NCBI RefSeq assembly: GCF_001613105.1
Contig: NZ_BDBS01000030.1
Coordinates: 62,001-126,000 of the forward strand
Reading direction: 5' to 3'
Source of the DNA: Nocardia pseudobrasiliensis NBRC 108224
Lineage (GTDB): Bacteria > Actinomycetota > Actinomycetes > Mycobacteriales > Mycobacteriaceae
Length of the DNA stretch: 64,000 nt
Shown: piece by piece, positions 25,709 to 33,793 of the stretch
Layout: each line of letters starts with the position of its first letter
Numbering within the stretch: the first letter of the stretch is position 1
The notes under the pieces: generated by a model
The model's input: only the letters and a program-made list of their open reading frames with translations
Databases searched by the model: none
What the model was told of the DNA's origin: nothing
Position numbers and translations under genes: made by a program

Positions 25709-25758
25709 CCCACCGGGCAAGATTTCCCACCGGGAAATCTTGCCCGGTGGGAAATCTT
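25709..25758. promoter_or_regulatory. Multi-half-site operator upstream of a TetR gene
   Basis: A perfect 20-bp inverted repeat (CCCACCGGGCAAGATTTCCC) with a 3-nt centre (25709-25751), plus a further GGGAAATCTT half-site at 25749-25758. GGGAAATCTT or its complement thus occurs three times in 50 bp, just before the TetR start. It could also terminate the preceding gene (stop at 25692), but no T-tract follows. Autoregulation by the TetR protein is the simplest reading. Confidence 0.7.
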
Positions 25759-25774
25759 CTGTCATCCTGGATGC

Positions 25775-26404
25775 ATGACCGAGGAGCCCGCGCTCTCCCT
25801 GCGAGAACGCAAGAAGCTCGACACCCGCCGCGCCTTGAGCGATGCCACACTCGCCCTGGCCTTCGAACGTGGTCTCGAAAACGTCCCGCGCGAGGACATC
25901 GCGGCCCGCGCCGGAGTATCGGTGCGCACGTTCAACAACTACTTCAGCAACAAGTGGGAGGCCCTGGCCTACCGACAGGTCGACCGCTTCGGTCGCAGTA
26001 TCGACATCCTGCGGCAGCGCCCTGCCGACGAGCCCATCTGGCAGGCCCTGACCGAATCCCTTCTGGCCCCGATCGAGGCGGAGGTCGGGAACGCCGACGC
26101 CGGGCCGCCGACCCGGGCGCAGCTGGCCGAGATTCGGAAATTGGCCGATATTCCCGACGCCCGCGCCGCCATCACGGTCGGCCTGCAGGATCAACTGGTC
26201 GACGCGATCGCCGAACGCACCGGCACCGACCCGCAGCGTGAGTTGTATCCGCGGCTGGTCGCGGGAATAGCCATGGCCGCCGTACACGCCGCCTTCGAGA
26301 TCTATGTGCGGTCCGATCCACCCGAACTCATCACAACGGTACTGCGTCAAGCCTTTTCGCTCGTGGCCGACGGAGCGCCCGTCCTGGACATCACCTGGCA
26401 CTGA
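25775..26404 (+). CDS. TetR-family transcriptional regulator
   Basis: 209 aa. The HTH is VPREDIAARAGVSVRTFNNYFSNKWEAL, with the FNNYF recognition helix typical of a large actinobacterial TetR subfamily. The first plausible ATG lies directly behind the multi-palindrome site. It precedes the FAD hydroxylase by 52 nt. It probably controls that gene and itself. Confidence 0.9.
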   Translation: MTEEPALSLRERKKLDTRRALSDATLALAFERGLENVPREDIAARAGVSVRTFNNYFSNKWEALAYRQVDRFGRSIDILRQRPADEPIWQALTESLLAPIEAEVGNADAGPPTRAQLAEIRKLADIPDARAAITVGLQDQLVDAIAERTGTDPQRELYPRLVAGIAMAAVHAAFEIYVRSDPPELITTVLRQAFSLVADGAPVLDITWH

Positions 26405-26456
26405 GCCCGGTGCACACCTTCGAAACATCAATAACAAACAGGGGGTTCACCTCGTC

Positions 26457-27983
26457 ATGTCCGAAATACGAACCGATGTCCTGATTTCCGGCGGTGGACC
26501 CAACGGCCTGCTGCTCGCCTCCGAACTCGCCCTGGCGGGGGTGCGGCCGATCGTGCTGGAGACACACCCCGGACCGGGCAGCGAGCCCAAGGCGAACGGT
26601 ATGGTCGGCCAGATCCCGCGCGTCCTGGATCTGCGCGGCATCCACCCGGGCCGGCCGGAGCCGTTGCCTTTCTACATCTTCAGCGGGCTCACCATGGACT
26701 TCCATGCGCTGGCGGACAATCCGATGTACGCGTGGATGATTTCCCAACCGGAGCTCACCGCGCTGTTGGCCGACCGCGTCCGCGGCCTCGACATCGATAT
26801 GCGCTGGGGCCACACCCTTGCCGATTTCGCCCAGGACCCCGACGGCGTCACCGCGACCGTCTCCGGCCCCGACGGCGAATACCGGATCCGGGCTCGCTAT
26901 CTGGTCGGCGCCGACGGCGGAAAAAGTATGGTGCGCAAGCGATCCGGCATCGGCTTTCCGGGTTTCACCTCGACCGATCGCATCTCCCGCGCCGCGAATG
27001 TCGAGATACCCGACCTGGTCCGCCTGCCCACGGGCGGCTACGAGCTCCCCGGCTACGGCCCGGTGACCTGGGGTCATCACTGGACCGAACGCGGCATGTT
27101 CGTCCTCGCCGAATTCCAGCCCGGCCGAACCATGCTCGCGACCGGCGAATACGACACCGAGCCGATCGACGAGAACGCGCCGATGACCATGGCGGAATTC
27201 AGCGCCAGCGTCAACCGGGTCCTCGGCATCGACCTGGAGATCCGGCCACCATCCTGGGAGGGTCCGCATGTGATGCGTCGCCTGGTCGGCCAGAACACCC
27301 GCACCGCCGAACGCTACCGCGACCGCCGGGTCCTGCTGATCGGCGATGCGGCCCATGTGCATTCGGCCATGGGCGGCCCGGGGCTGAACCTCGGTATGCA
27401 GGATGCGATGAACCTCGGCTGGAAACTCGCCGCCGAGGTCCACGGCTGGGCCCCGGCGAATCTGCTCGATACCTATGAGAGCGAACGCCGCCCACTGGCC
27501 GAACGCGTGATGATCAGCTCCATGGCCCAGGGTGCGCTCATGAAACCCGGACCCGAGGTGGGCGCGCTGCGCGAGGTATTCGGCGAACTGCTGCGGATCG
27601 ATCCGGTGATCGACCATATGGCACAGCTGATGAGCGGAGCGGACATCCGCTACGCCACCGGTTGTGATCATCCGCTCGCGGGCCGCCTGGTTCCCGACTT
27701 CACGGTCGAGACCACCAACGGCCCCAGGCGAATCGCCGAACTGCTCCGCTCGGGCCGCCCGGTGCTGCTGGATCCGCACGATCGCCTCGGCGCCGAACTC
27801 ACCGGCTGGTCCGACCGGATCGACCTCGTCACCACGCCCGCACCGCAGGCCCCGGCCGCCGCGATCCTGATCCGACCGGACGGCTATATAGCCTGGGCGA
27901 CAAGCGAATCCAGTGCCGATGGCCTGGCCGAGGCCCTCACCCGCTGGCTGGGTCCGGCTCGCTCCCTGGCCGTGACGGAATGA
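26457..27983 (+). CDS. FAD-dependent aromatic hydroxylase (PheA/TfdB/Rox-like)
   Basis: 508 aa. The N-terminal FAD motif is VLISGGGPNGLLLASEL, the DG motif is in YLVGADGGKSMVRK, the GD motif is RVLLIGDAAHVHSAMGGPGLNLG, and a thioredoxin-like C-terminal domain follows. This is the class A flavoprotein hydroxylase family acting on phenols, polyketides or rifamycins. It ends 2 nt before the convergent GH1 gene. It is probably controlled by the upstream TetR. The substrate is unknown; rifampicin monooxygenase is a related family but the sequence is not close enough by eye to call. Confidence 0.85.
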   Translation: MSEIRTDVLISGGGPNGLLLASELALAGVRPIVLETHPGPGSEPKANGMVGQIPRVLDLRGIHPGRPEPLPFYIFSGLTMDFHALADNPMYAWMISQPELTALLADRVRGLDIDMRWGHTLADFAQDPDGVTATVSGPDGEYRIRARYLVGADGGKSMVRKRSGIGFPGFTSTDRISRAANVEIPDLVRLPTGGYELPGYGPVTWGHHWTERGMFVLAEFQPGRTMLATGEYDTEPIDENAPMTMAEFSASVNRVLGIDLEIRPPSWEGPHVMRRLVGQNTRTAERYRDRRVLLIGDAAHVHSAMGGPGLNLGMQDAMNLGWKLAAEVHGWAPANLLDTYESERRPLAERVMISSMAQGALMKPGPEVGALREVFGELLRIDPVIDHMAQLMSGADIRYATGCDHPLAGRLVPDFTVETTNGPRRIAELLRSGRPVLLDPHDRLGAELTGWSDRIDLVTTPAPQAPAAAILIRPDGYIAWATSESSADGLAEALTRWLGPARSLAVTE

Positions 27984-27985
27984 GC

Positions 27986-29290
27986 TCAGCGCACCGGATC
28001 GATACAGCTGAACGGCGGGTCGACGATCGAACACGGTGTCGGCGGACGGGTGGGGCGATAGTCATCCGATACGCCGCCATCGGCGATGATGTCGCGATAG
28101 GCGGGCACGCCGTCGGTAGGGTGACGCGTGAGCGACGGATCGGTCTTCACGTTCACGGTGTAGAGGCCGAAACGCGGTGTGTAGGAGCCCCATTCGTAGT
28201 TGTCGGTGATGCTCCAGTAGTTGAAGCCCATCACGTTCATCCCGTCGGCCTTCGCGCGCTGCAGCCAGTACACGGTGTCACGCAGATTGTCGCCACGCCA
28301 CCAGCCGTCGTCGCGCTGCTGACCGTTCTGGGTGGGCATGCCGTTCTCGACGATATAGAGCGGACGGCCCGGGAACTGCCGGGCGTAATGACGCAGGGCG
28401 TAGTAGATGCCCTCGGGTTGCAGCGGATTCGCCCACGGTGTGTTCTTCGTCAGCGCATCGATCGGCGAGGGCAGGCTGCCGTAGTAGTAGTCGATGCCGA
28501 CGTAGTCGAGTTTGTCGGCGATCCGATTCTCGAACGGCGCCGCGGCCAGCGACTCGTAGCCCGGGGTGTAAGACACATTGCTGGTCACCATCGCACCCGG
28601 CTGCCGGGAGTGGATGTAGTCGTAGATCGCCCGATGCGCGGTGACCTGCCGATCCAACGCGATACCGGCCTGCTCGGGCGGCAGATTGCCCTGGGCGACG
28701 AAAACCGGCGGCCCGAGGGTCGGTTCGTTGAAGGTCACCCACAGCGGATCGTCCCCGGCGTAGCGGTTCACCACCGCGCGCGCATTGGCCAGCCAGTCGT
28801 CGACTATGCCCGGATTACCCCAGCCGCCGCGATCGGCCTCCCAACCGGGATACACCCAGTGGTCGAGGGTGATCATCGGTCGCATACCCGCGGCACGGAT
28901 CGCCCCGATCACACTGTCGTAGAACTCGAATCCCGCCTCGTCCCACTCCCCCGGGCGTGGCTGCACGCGCGCCCATTCGACGCTGATCCGGTAGACCTTC
29001 GCTCCCAGATCGGCCGCCAGCCCGATGTCCTCGCGATAACGGTGATAGAAGTCGACCGAATTCAAGTACGGATCCGGCACTCTTCCCGACGCCGCGTAGC
29101 GGCTCCAGTTGCTGTCGGGTGCACTACCCTCGCTCTGGAATCCCGAGGACGATACGCCCCACAGGAAATCACCGCCGACCGGCGGCGCGGCCTGCGCCCG
29201 GGCGGGGCTGAGCCCACCCAGCGTCAATACGGCCGCCGCGGCCAGCGCGCATACGGCAGCGGGACGAAAGCCTGTCACGCGTCGAATCAC
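27986..29290 (-). CDS. Secreted GH1 family beta-glycosidase, copy 1
   Basis: 434 aa with an N-terminal signal peptide (IRRVTGFRPAAVCALAAAAV...ARAQAAP; the RR may allow Tat export). The GH1 barrel follows, with acid/base Glu in TFNEPT and nucleophile Glu in YIVENGMP, so both catalytic residues are present. The substrate-site Trp/Asn region is FNYWSITDNYEWGSYTPRFGLY. The GTG at 29290 is chosen because GAGAGGG lies 7 nt upstream; a GTG two codons earlier is also open. It is highly similar to copy 2 at 29.9-31.2 kb. GH1 enzymes are usually cytoplasmic, so secretion is notable. Confidence 0.88.
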   Translation of the reverse strand: MIRRVTGFRPAAVCALAAAAVLTLGGLSPARAQAAPPVGGDFLWGVSSSGFQSEGSAPDSNWSRYAASGRVPDPYLNSVDFYHRYREDIGLAADLGAKVYRISVEWARVQPRPGEWDEAGFEFYDSVIGAIRAAGMRPMITLDHWVYPGWEADRGGWGNPGIVDDWLANARAVVNRYAGDDPLWVTFNEPTLGPPVFVAQGNLPPEQAGIALDRQVTAHRAIYDYIHSRQPGAMVTSNVSYTPGYESLAAAPFENRIADKLDYVGIDYYYGSLPSPIDALTKNTPWANPLQPEGIYYALRHYARQFPGRPLYIVENGMPTQNGQQRDDGWWRGDNLRDTVYWLQRAKADGMNVMGFNYWSITDNYEWGSYTPRFGLYTVNVKTDPSLTRHPTDGVPAYRDIIADGGVSDDYRPTRPPTPCSIVDPPFSCIDPVR

Positions 29291-29389
29291 CAGCACACCC
29301 TCTCACTTCGTTCACACATCGTTCGAGGACCGCACGCTTCCCCAGTGTTCTTACCACCCCCGTACGGTCATCCGACCAACCGACATGGG

Positions 29390-29767
29390 TCAGGCCGGTC
29401 GGGCCTCGAGGTAGTACTCCGCCCCGATCAAATGAAGTACCTGACGCACGCCGGCCGGGGCCCAGCTCGCCGCCGGATCGTGACGCACGGTCGGATCGGT
29501 CAGCAGCAGCGGCTGGCCGCCGGTCTCGAGTTCGAAGGTCCCCGCGGCCACGATGTTCTTGACCCAGTCGACCTCTCGGCCATAGGTGAGGGCGAACCGA
29601 TAGGCGCCGTCGCGGTGGAAGATCGACACCGGAGTGCGATAGACGCGACCGGAATTGCGGCCCTTGTGCACGATGACCCCGAAGCCGGGCGAACGGCCCG
29701 CCAGCGGGCCCGCGATGCGGTTGGTGACTCGTCGGTTGAACTTCGCCAGCGCCTGTGGCAACGGCAT
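29390..29767 (-). CDS. Deazaflavin (F420)-dependent nitroreductase-family protein
   Basis: 125 aa. Split-barrel protein of the Ddn-like family: GFGVIVHKGRNSGRVYRTPVSIF...YRFALTYGREVDWVKNIVAAG...PVLHLIG-type tail. These use reduced F420 to reduce quinones or similar compounds, and some have only cofactor storage roles. The ATG is preceded by GAGAGGGG (8 nt). It sits between the two GH1 copies on the same strand, so the glycosidase duplication now flanks it. Confidence 0.83.
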   Translation of the reverse strand: MPLPQALAKFNRRVTNRIAGPLAGRSPGFGVIVHKGRNSGRVYRTPVSIFHRDGAYRFALTYGREVDWVKNIVAAGTFELETGGQPLLLTDPTVRHDPAASWAPAGVRQVLHLIGAEYYLEARPA

Positions 29768-29899
29768 GAGCGTGCCCCTCTCGGAAGTCCCTGCGCACCA
29801 CAGGCTACGCCGCCACCCGCGCATTCGGGCCGTGATCGCGGGCAGGGGTCCGAAAGACGCTGCGCAGCTGGCAGATCCGCAGCTACCGCGGCCGCGCGA

Positions 29900-31201
29900 T
29901 CATCGCACCGGCTCCACGCAACTGGCGGGCGGGTCGACGATCGAGCACCGCGTCGGCGGCCGCGTGGGGTGGTAATCCGCGGGCACGCCGCCGTGCGCGA
30001 TGATGTCGCGGTAGGCGGGGACGCCGTCGGTCGGACGACGGGTGAGGGTGGGGTCGGACTTCACATCGACCGTGTACAGGCCGAAACGCGGTGTGTAGGA
30101 GCCCCATTCGTAATTGTCGGTGAGCGCCCAGTAGTTGTAGCCGATCACGTCGATGCCATCGGCCTTGGCGCGCTGCAGCCAGTACACCGTATCGCGCAGG
30201 GCGTCCGGTCTGGTCCAGCCGTCCGCGCGCGGCTCGCCGTTCTTGGTGGGCATCCCGTTCTCGATGATGAACAATGGCTTGTCCGGAAACAGCCGTGCGT
30301 AGTGCCGTAGCGCGTAGTAGATGCCCTCGGGTTGCAGCGGATTCGCCCACGGCGTATTACTCGCCAGATCGGCGGGCGAGGGAATGTTGCCGTAGTAGTA
30401 GTCGATTCCGATGTAGTCGAGTTTGTCGGCGATCCGGTTCAGGAACGGGATATCGGCCACCGACTGATAGCCGGGCGAATAGTTCACATTGCTGGTGACC
30501 ATGGCATTCGGCTGTCGGGAGTGGATGTAGTCGTAGATCGCCCGATGCGCGGCGACCTGCCGATCCATCGCGACGCCGATCTGGTCGACGGGCAAATTGC
30601 CCTGTGCGGCAAAGATCTCCGGACCGACATTCGGCTCGTTGAAGGTGATCCACAGTGGATCGTCGCCGGCGTAGCGGTCGGTCACCGTGCGCGCGTAGGC
30701 CAGCCAGTCGTCGACCATGCCCGGATTGCCCCACCCGCCACGCTCGATCTCCCAGCCCGGAAAACCCCAGTGGTCCAGGGTGATCATCGGTCGCATACCC
30801 GCCGCGCGGATCGCGCCGATCACATTGTCGTAGAAGGCGAGTCCCTGCGGGTCCCATTCCCCGGGCCTGGTCTGCACGCGCGCCCATTCGACGCCGATCC
30901 GGTACACCCTCGTGCCCATCGCCGCGGCCAGCCCGATGTCCTCGCGATAGCGGTGATAGAAGTCGACCGAATTGCCGTAGCGGTCGGGCGGAGCATCGGA
31001 ATTCGCGTATCGGCTCCAGTTGCTGTCGGGGGCGCTGCCCTCGCTCTGGAATCCGGAGGACGATACGCCCCACAGGAAATCACCGCTCAGCGGAGGCGCG
31101 GCCTGGGCGGCGGTCGGCGCGATTCCGACCAGGGTCAACAGCACCGCCGTCGTGAACGCGAACGCGGTAGCGCGGCGTAAGCCGGTCGTGCGCCGAATCA
31201 C
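29900..31201 (-). CDS. Secreted GH1 family beta-glycosidase, copy 2
   Basis: 433 aa. Signal peptide (IRRTTGLRRATAFAFTTAVLLTL...QAAP) and complete GH1 barrel with TFNEPN (acid/base) and FIIENGMP (nucleophile). Collinear with copy 1 over the whole length, including the unusual Cys-containing C-terminus (CSIVDPP...SC..PVR). GTG start with GAGAGGG upstream in the same context as copy 1. Substrate unknown; the shared signal peptide and tail point to duplication of a secreted gene rather than two acquisitions. Confidence 0.88.
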   Translation of the reverse strand: MIRRTTGLRRATAFAFTTAVLLTLVGIAPTAAQAAPPLSGDFLWGVSSSGFQSEGSAPDSNWSRYANSDAPPDRYGNSVDFYHRYREDIGLAAAMGTRVYRIGVEWARVQTRPGEWDPQGLAFYDNVIGAIRAAGMRPMITLDHWGFPGWEIERGGWGNPGMVDDWLAYARTVTDRYAGDDPLWITFNEPNVGPEIFAAQGNLPVDQIGVAMDRQVAAHRAIYDYIHSRQPNAMVTSNVNYSPGYQSVADIPFLNRIADKLDYIGIDYYYGNIPSPADLASNTPWANPLQPEGIYYALRHYARLFPDKPLFIIENGMPTKNGEPRADGWTRPDALRDTVYWLQRAKADGIDVIGYNYWALTDNYEWGSYTPRFGLYTVDVKSDPTLTRRPTDGVPAYRDIIAHGGVPADYHPTRPPTRCSIVDPPASCVEPVR

Positions 31202-31293
31202 CGAACACACCCTCTCGCAGCATCGAGGATCGCAACACCTCACTTCTTACCATTCGGAAGTAGTCGCGGCGACTCGACGTGGAAGTGCGGCGG

Positions 31294-32169
31294 TCAGGGT
31301 CGCCACGGACGGAAGCGGACCCGCTGGCCCGGCCGGGCCTGCGCCAGTGCGTCGACATCGGCGTCGATCACCGTGCCCACCACCGGATATCCGCCGGTGA
31401 TCGGATGATCGGCGAGAAAGATCACGGGCTGTCCGGACGGCGGTACCTGGATCGCGCCCAGTGGCATACCCTCGGTCGGCAGTTCGCCGGCGGTGGTGCG
31501 CCGCAATGTCGGAGCGTCCCCGGCACGGTCCAGGCGCAGGCCGATACGGTCGGAATCACTGGAGACCTGCCAGCCGCCGGTGAACAGGTCGGTCGGATTC
31601 TCGAACCAGTCGTCCCGGGGGCCCAGGACCACTCGTGCGACGACCGGTTCGTCGCGCATCGCGGCCACCGGGGCCAGCGCCAGATCGGGCCAGCGCCGCG
31701 GCGGTGGGCCGATCGGGAGTTCATCGCCCGCGCGCAGCGGTTCGGGTCCGAGACCGGCCAGGGTGTCGCGGCTGCGCGAACCCAGGACCGGGGGCACGTC
31801 GATACCGCCGCGCACCGCGACGTAGCAGCGCAAACCCACTGGCGCGACACCCAATTCGAGCCGCTGGCCCTCCTTCAGGAACAGCACCGACGCCAGCCCC
31901 TCGGCACGGCCGTCGACCGCGATCGGAGCCGGCGCGCCCGTCACCGCGAGAACCGTCGGGGCGGTCGTCGTCAAACTCACCCGTCCCAGCACACATTCGA
32001 TGGCCGCGGCGGATTCCTCATTGCCTACCAGCCGATTCGCCAGCGCCAGCGATCCGCGATCGGCCGCACCGGATACACCCACCCCGGCGTGGAACCATCC
32101 GGGTCGCCCCAGATCCTGGATGGTGCTGAACATTCCGGGCGCGACCACTCGCAATGCCGCGCAACTCAT
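31294..32169 (-). CDS. pxpC: 5-oxoprolinase subunit PxpC (biotin-dependent carboxyltransferase-like)
   Basis: 291 aa, KipA/PxpC family: LRVVAPGMFSTIQDLGRPGW near the N-terminus, then VSGAADRGSLALANRLVGN and the late motif VIFLADHPITGGYPVVGTV. With PxpA and PxpB it forms the ATP-dependent prokaryotic 5-oxoprolinase that opens the damage product 5-oxoproline to glutamate. The ATG overlaps the pxpB stop (ATGA). It is the last gene of the operon. Confidence 0.92.
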   Translation of the reverse strand: MSCAALRVVAPGMFSTIQDLGRPGWFHAGVGVSGAADRGSLALANRLVGNEESAAAIECVLGRVSLTTTAPTVLAVTGAPAPIAVDGRAEGLASVLFLKEGQRLELGVAPVGLRCYVAVRGGIDVPPVLGSRSRDTLAGLGPEPLRAGDELPIGPPPRRWPDLALAPVAAMRDEPVVARVVLGPRDDWFENPTDLFTGGWQVSSDSDRIGLRLDRAGDAPTLRRTTAGELPTEGMPLGAIQVPPSGQPVIFLADHPITGGYPVVGTVIDADVDALAQARPGQRVRFRPWRP

Positions 32170-32816
32170 CGCCTGCTCCCATTCGCATCCACCCGCACGA
32201 AACGCACCCGGGTCCCCGGCCGCAGCAGTGCGGGTTCGGTTCGGTCGAGGTCCCACAGCGTCACCTCGGTGCGGCCGATGATCCGCCAGCCGCCCGGCGA
32301 CTTGCGCGGATACACCGCACTGTAACCGCCCGCCAGCGCCACCGATCCGGCCGGAATCGAGGTGCGCGAGCGATCACGGCGCGGCACGGTCAGATCGGCG
32401 TCGGGTGACTCCAGGTAGCCGAAGCCCGGGGCGAATCCGACGAACGCGCAGCGCCACAAATGCTTGGTATGCCGGTCGACGAGTTCGGTTTCCGTGATGC
32501 CGAGCGCGTCGGCGGTCTCCGTGAGATCGGGTCCGTCGTAGCACACGGGAATCAGCAATGGCGCTACGTCGCTTGCTGTTTCGATCCCGCGATCGACCAG
32601 TTCGGCGACGACGGAATGCACCTGATCGGCGATCTTCGCCGCGCAGGCGCGCGCCGCCAGGGTGAGCAGAACGGTACCCGCCGCGGGCAGCACATCTGTC
32701 ACGCCGTCGATCGGTCGGGTGCGCAGTCGCTCCGCGAGGCCCGACGGCGTCACCCGGTCGGGCACTTCGAGGAGCAACGCCCGATCCCCCGCCGGCAGTA
32801 TCCGAATGTCGGTCAT
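32166..32816 (-). CDS. pxpB: 5-oxoprolinase subunit PxpB (KipI-like)
   Basis: 216 aa, allophanate-hydrolase subunit 1/KipI fold: ILPAGDRALLLEVPD, LIPVCYDGPDLTETADALG and FAPGFGYLESPDADLTVPRR, with SIPAGSVALAGGYSAVYPRKSPGGW. PxpB and PxpC together activate PxpA. It starts at an ATG overlapping the stop of the small upstream ORF and stops overlapping pxpC. Confidence 0.93.
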   Translation of the reverse strand: MTDIRILPAGDRALLLEVPDRVTPSGLAERLRTRPIDGVTDVLPAAGTVLLTLAARACAAKIADQVHSVVAELVDRGIETASDVAPLLIPVCYDGPDLTETADALGITETELVDRHTKHLWRCAFVGFAPGFGYLESPDADLTVPRRDRSRTSIPAGSVALAGGYSAVYPRKSPGGWRIIGRTEVTLWDLDRTEPALLRPGTRVRFVRVDANGSRR

Positions 32817-33019
32817 ATCCGCGCCCCGGTCCCCTGTCCTGCGTCGAGCCCCGCTGTCCCCACGGCCGAGCCGCCCAGTCCGCCATTCCGCCACGGCCCG
32901 ACGGCCGCGGACCACAGCGTCTCGAACAGCGCCACTCCGCCGCCGGGTCCACGTCGCCGCTCGGCACGAATGGTTGTCCCTGGCGCTGCCGCACAGCCGC
33001 CGTCGCCCGTTCCACTCAT
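32813..33019 (-). CDS. Unrecognised 68-aa Gly-rich ORF inside the pxp operon
   Basis: Small frame whose ATG overlaps the pxpA stop (ATGA) and whose stop overlaps the pxpB start (ATGA). This double coupling is hard to explain unless it is translated. The product is Gly/Ala/Arg-rich with one aromatic patch (ALFETLWSAAVGPWRNG) and no clear domain, signal peptide or membrane span. Its position might suit a carrier-type subunit, but no biotinyl motif is visible. In GC-rich DNA short frames are often open by chance, so the overlaps are the main evidence. Confidence 0.5.
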   Translation of the reverse strand: MSGTGDGGCAAAPGTTIRAERRRGPGGGVALFETLWSAAVGPWRNGGLGGSAVGTAGLDAGQGTGARI

Positions 33020-33762
33020 GCGAATGCCCGCAGCTCGACGCCCTTGGCGCCCAGCGCTTCCCGGATGGCCTTGGCCATGGCGACCGCACCCGGCGAATCG
33101 CCGTGTACGCACAGACTCCGGGCGGGCACCTCGACCGGGGCGCCTTCGAGGGTCCGCGTCGCGCCGTCGACGGCGATCGATATCGCCTGTGCCAGCGCGG
33201 CTTCTGGTTCCAGCACACTCCCCGGTTTGCTGCGCGACACCAGCGTCGCCTCGGGGGTGTAGGCGCGGTCGGCGAAGCCCTCCGCGTGGAACGGCACCCC
33301 GGCCGCCTCGGCCGCCGCCTGCAGTTGCGAGCCGGGCAGGCCCAGCACGCTCAGGTGACCGAATTCGGCGACGGCGGAGACGACCGCGTCGGCGATCTCG
33401 CGCTCGCCGCAGGCCGAGTGATACAGCGCGCCATGTGGTTTCACATATCGCACCCGATCACCGGCCGCGCGGGCGAAGGCGTCCAGTGCGCCGATCTGAT
33501 ACAGCGTCTCATCGGCCAGCTCACGCGGCCCGACCGCCATGGCTCGGCGGCCGAATCCGGCCAGATCGCGGTAGGAGATGTGCGCGCCGATCCGGACCCC
33601 CCGCTCCACCGCCAGCGCGCAGGTCCGCCGCATGATGGACGGATCCCCGGCGTGGAAGCCGCACGCGATGTTGGCACTGGTGACGATCTCGAGCAGGGCC
33701 GCGTCATCGCCCATGGTCCAGGCGCCGAAACCCTCGCCGAGATCACTGTTCAGATCGATCAT
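33016..33762 (-). CDS. pxpA: 5-oxoprolinase subunit PxpA (LamB/YcsF family)
   Basis: 248 aa: MIDLNSDLGEGFG start, NIACGFHAGDPSIMRRTCALA, GAHISYRDLAGFGRR, VRYVKPHGALYH and SLCVHGDSPGAVAMA, all family signatures. It is the catalytic subunit of 5-oxoprolinase. ATG start with GAGGGAG 5 nt upstream. It lies 31 nt downstream of an MFS transporter gene and opens a tightly coupled stretch (pxpA, small ORF, pxpB, pxpC). Confidence 0.94.
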   Translation of the reverse strand: MIDLNSDLGEGFGAWTMGDDAALLEIVTSANIACGFHAGDPSIMRRTCALAVERGVRIGAHISYRDLAGFGRRAMAVGPRELADETLYQIGALDAFARAAGDRVRYVKPHGALYHSACGEREIADAVVSAVAEFGHLSVLGLPGSQLQAAAEAAGVPFHAEGFADRAYTPEATLVSRSKPGSVLEPEAALAQAISIAVDGATRTLEGAPVEVPARSLCVHGDSPGAVAMAKAIREALGAKGVELRAFA

Positions 33763-33793
33763 CGCACTCCCTCGCTTCGTGACATACCTTGTC

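Noticed and set aside
26457..27983. Naming the FAD hydroxylase rifampicin monooxygenase
   Set aside because: It has the general class A hydroxylase motifs, but the N-terminal third does not follow the Rox sequence I remember closely enough to give that name.
27980..30310. 776-codon plus-strand frame
   Set aside because: It is the reverse complement frame of the GH1 and oxidoreductase genes, whose catalytic motifs are all on the minus strand.
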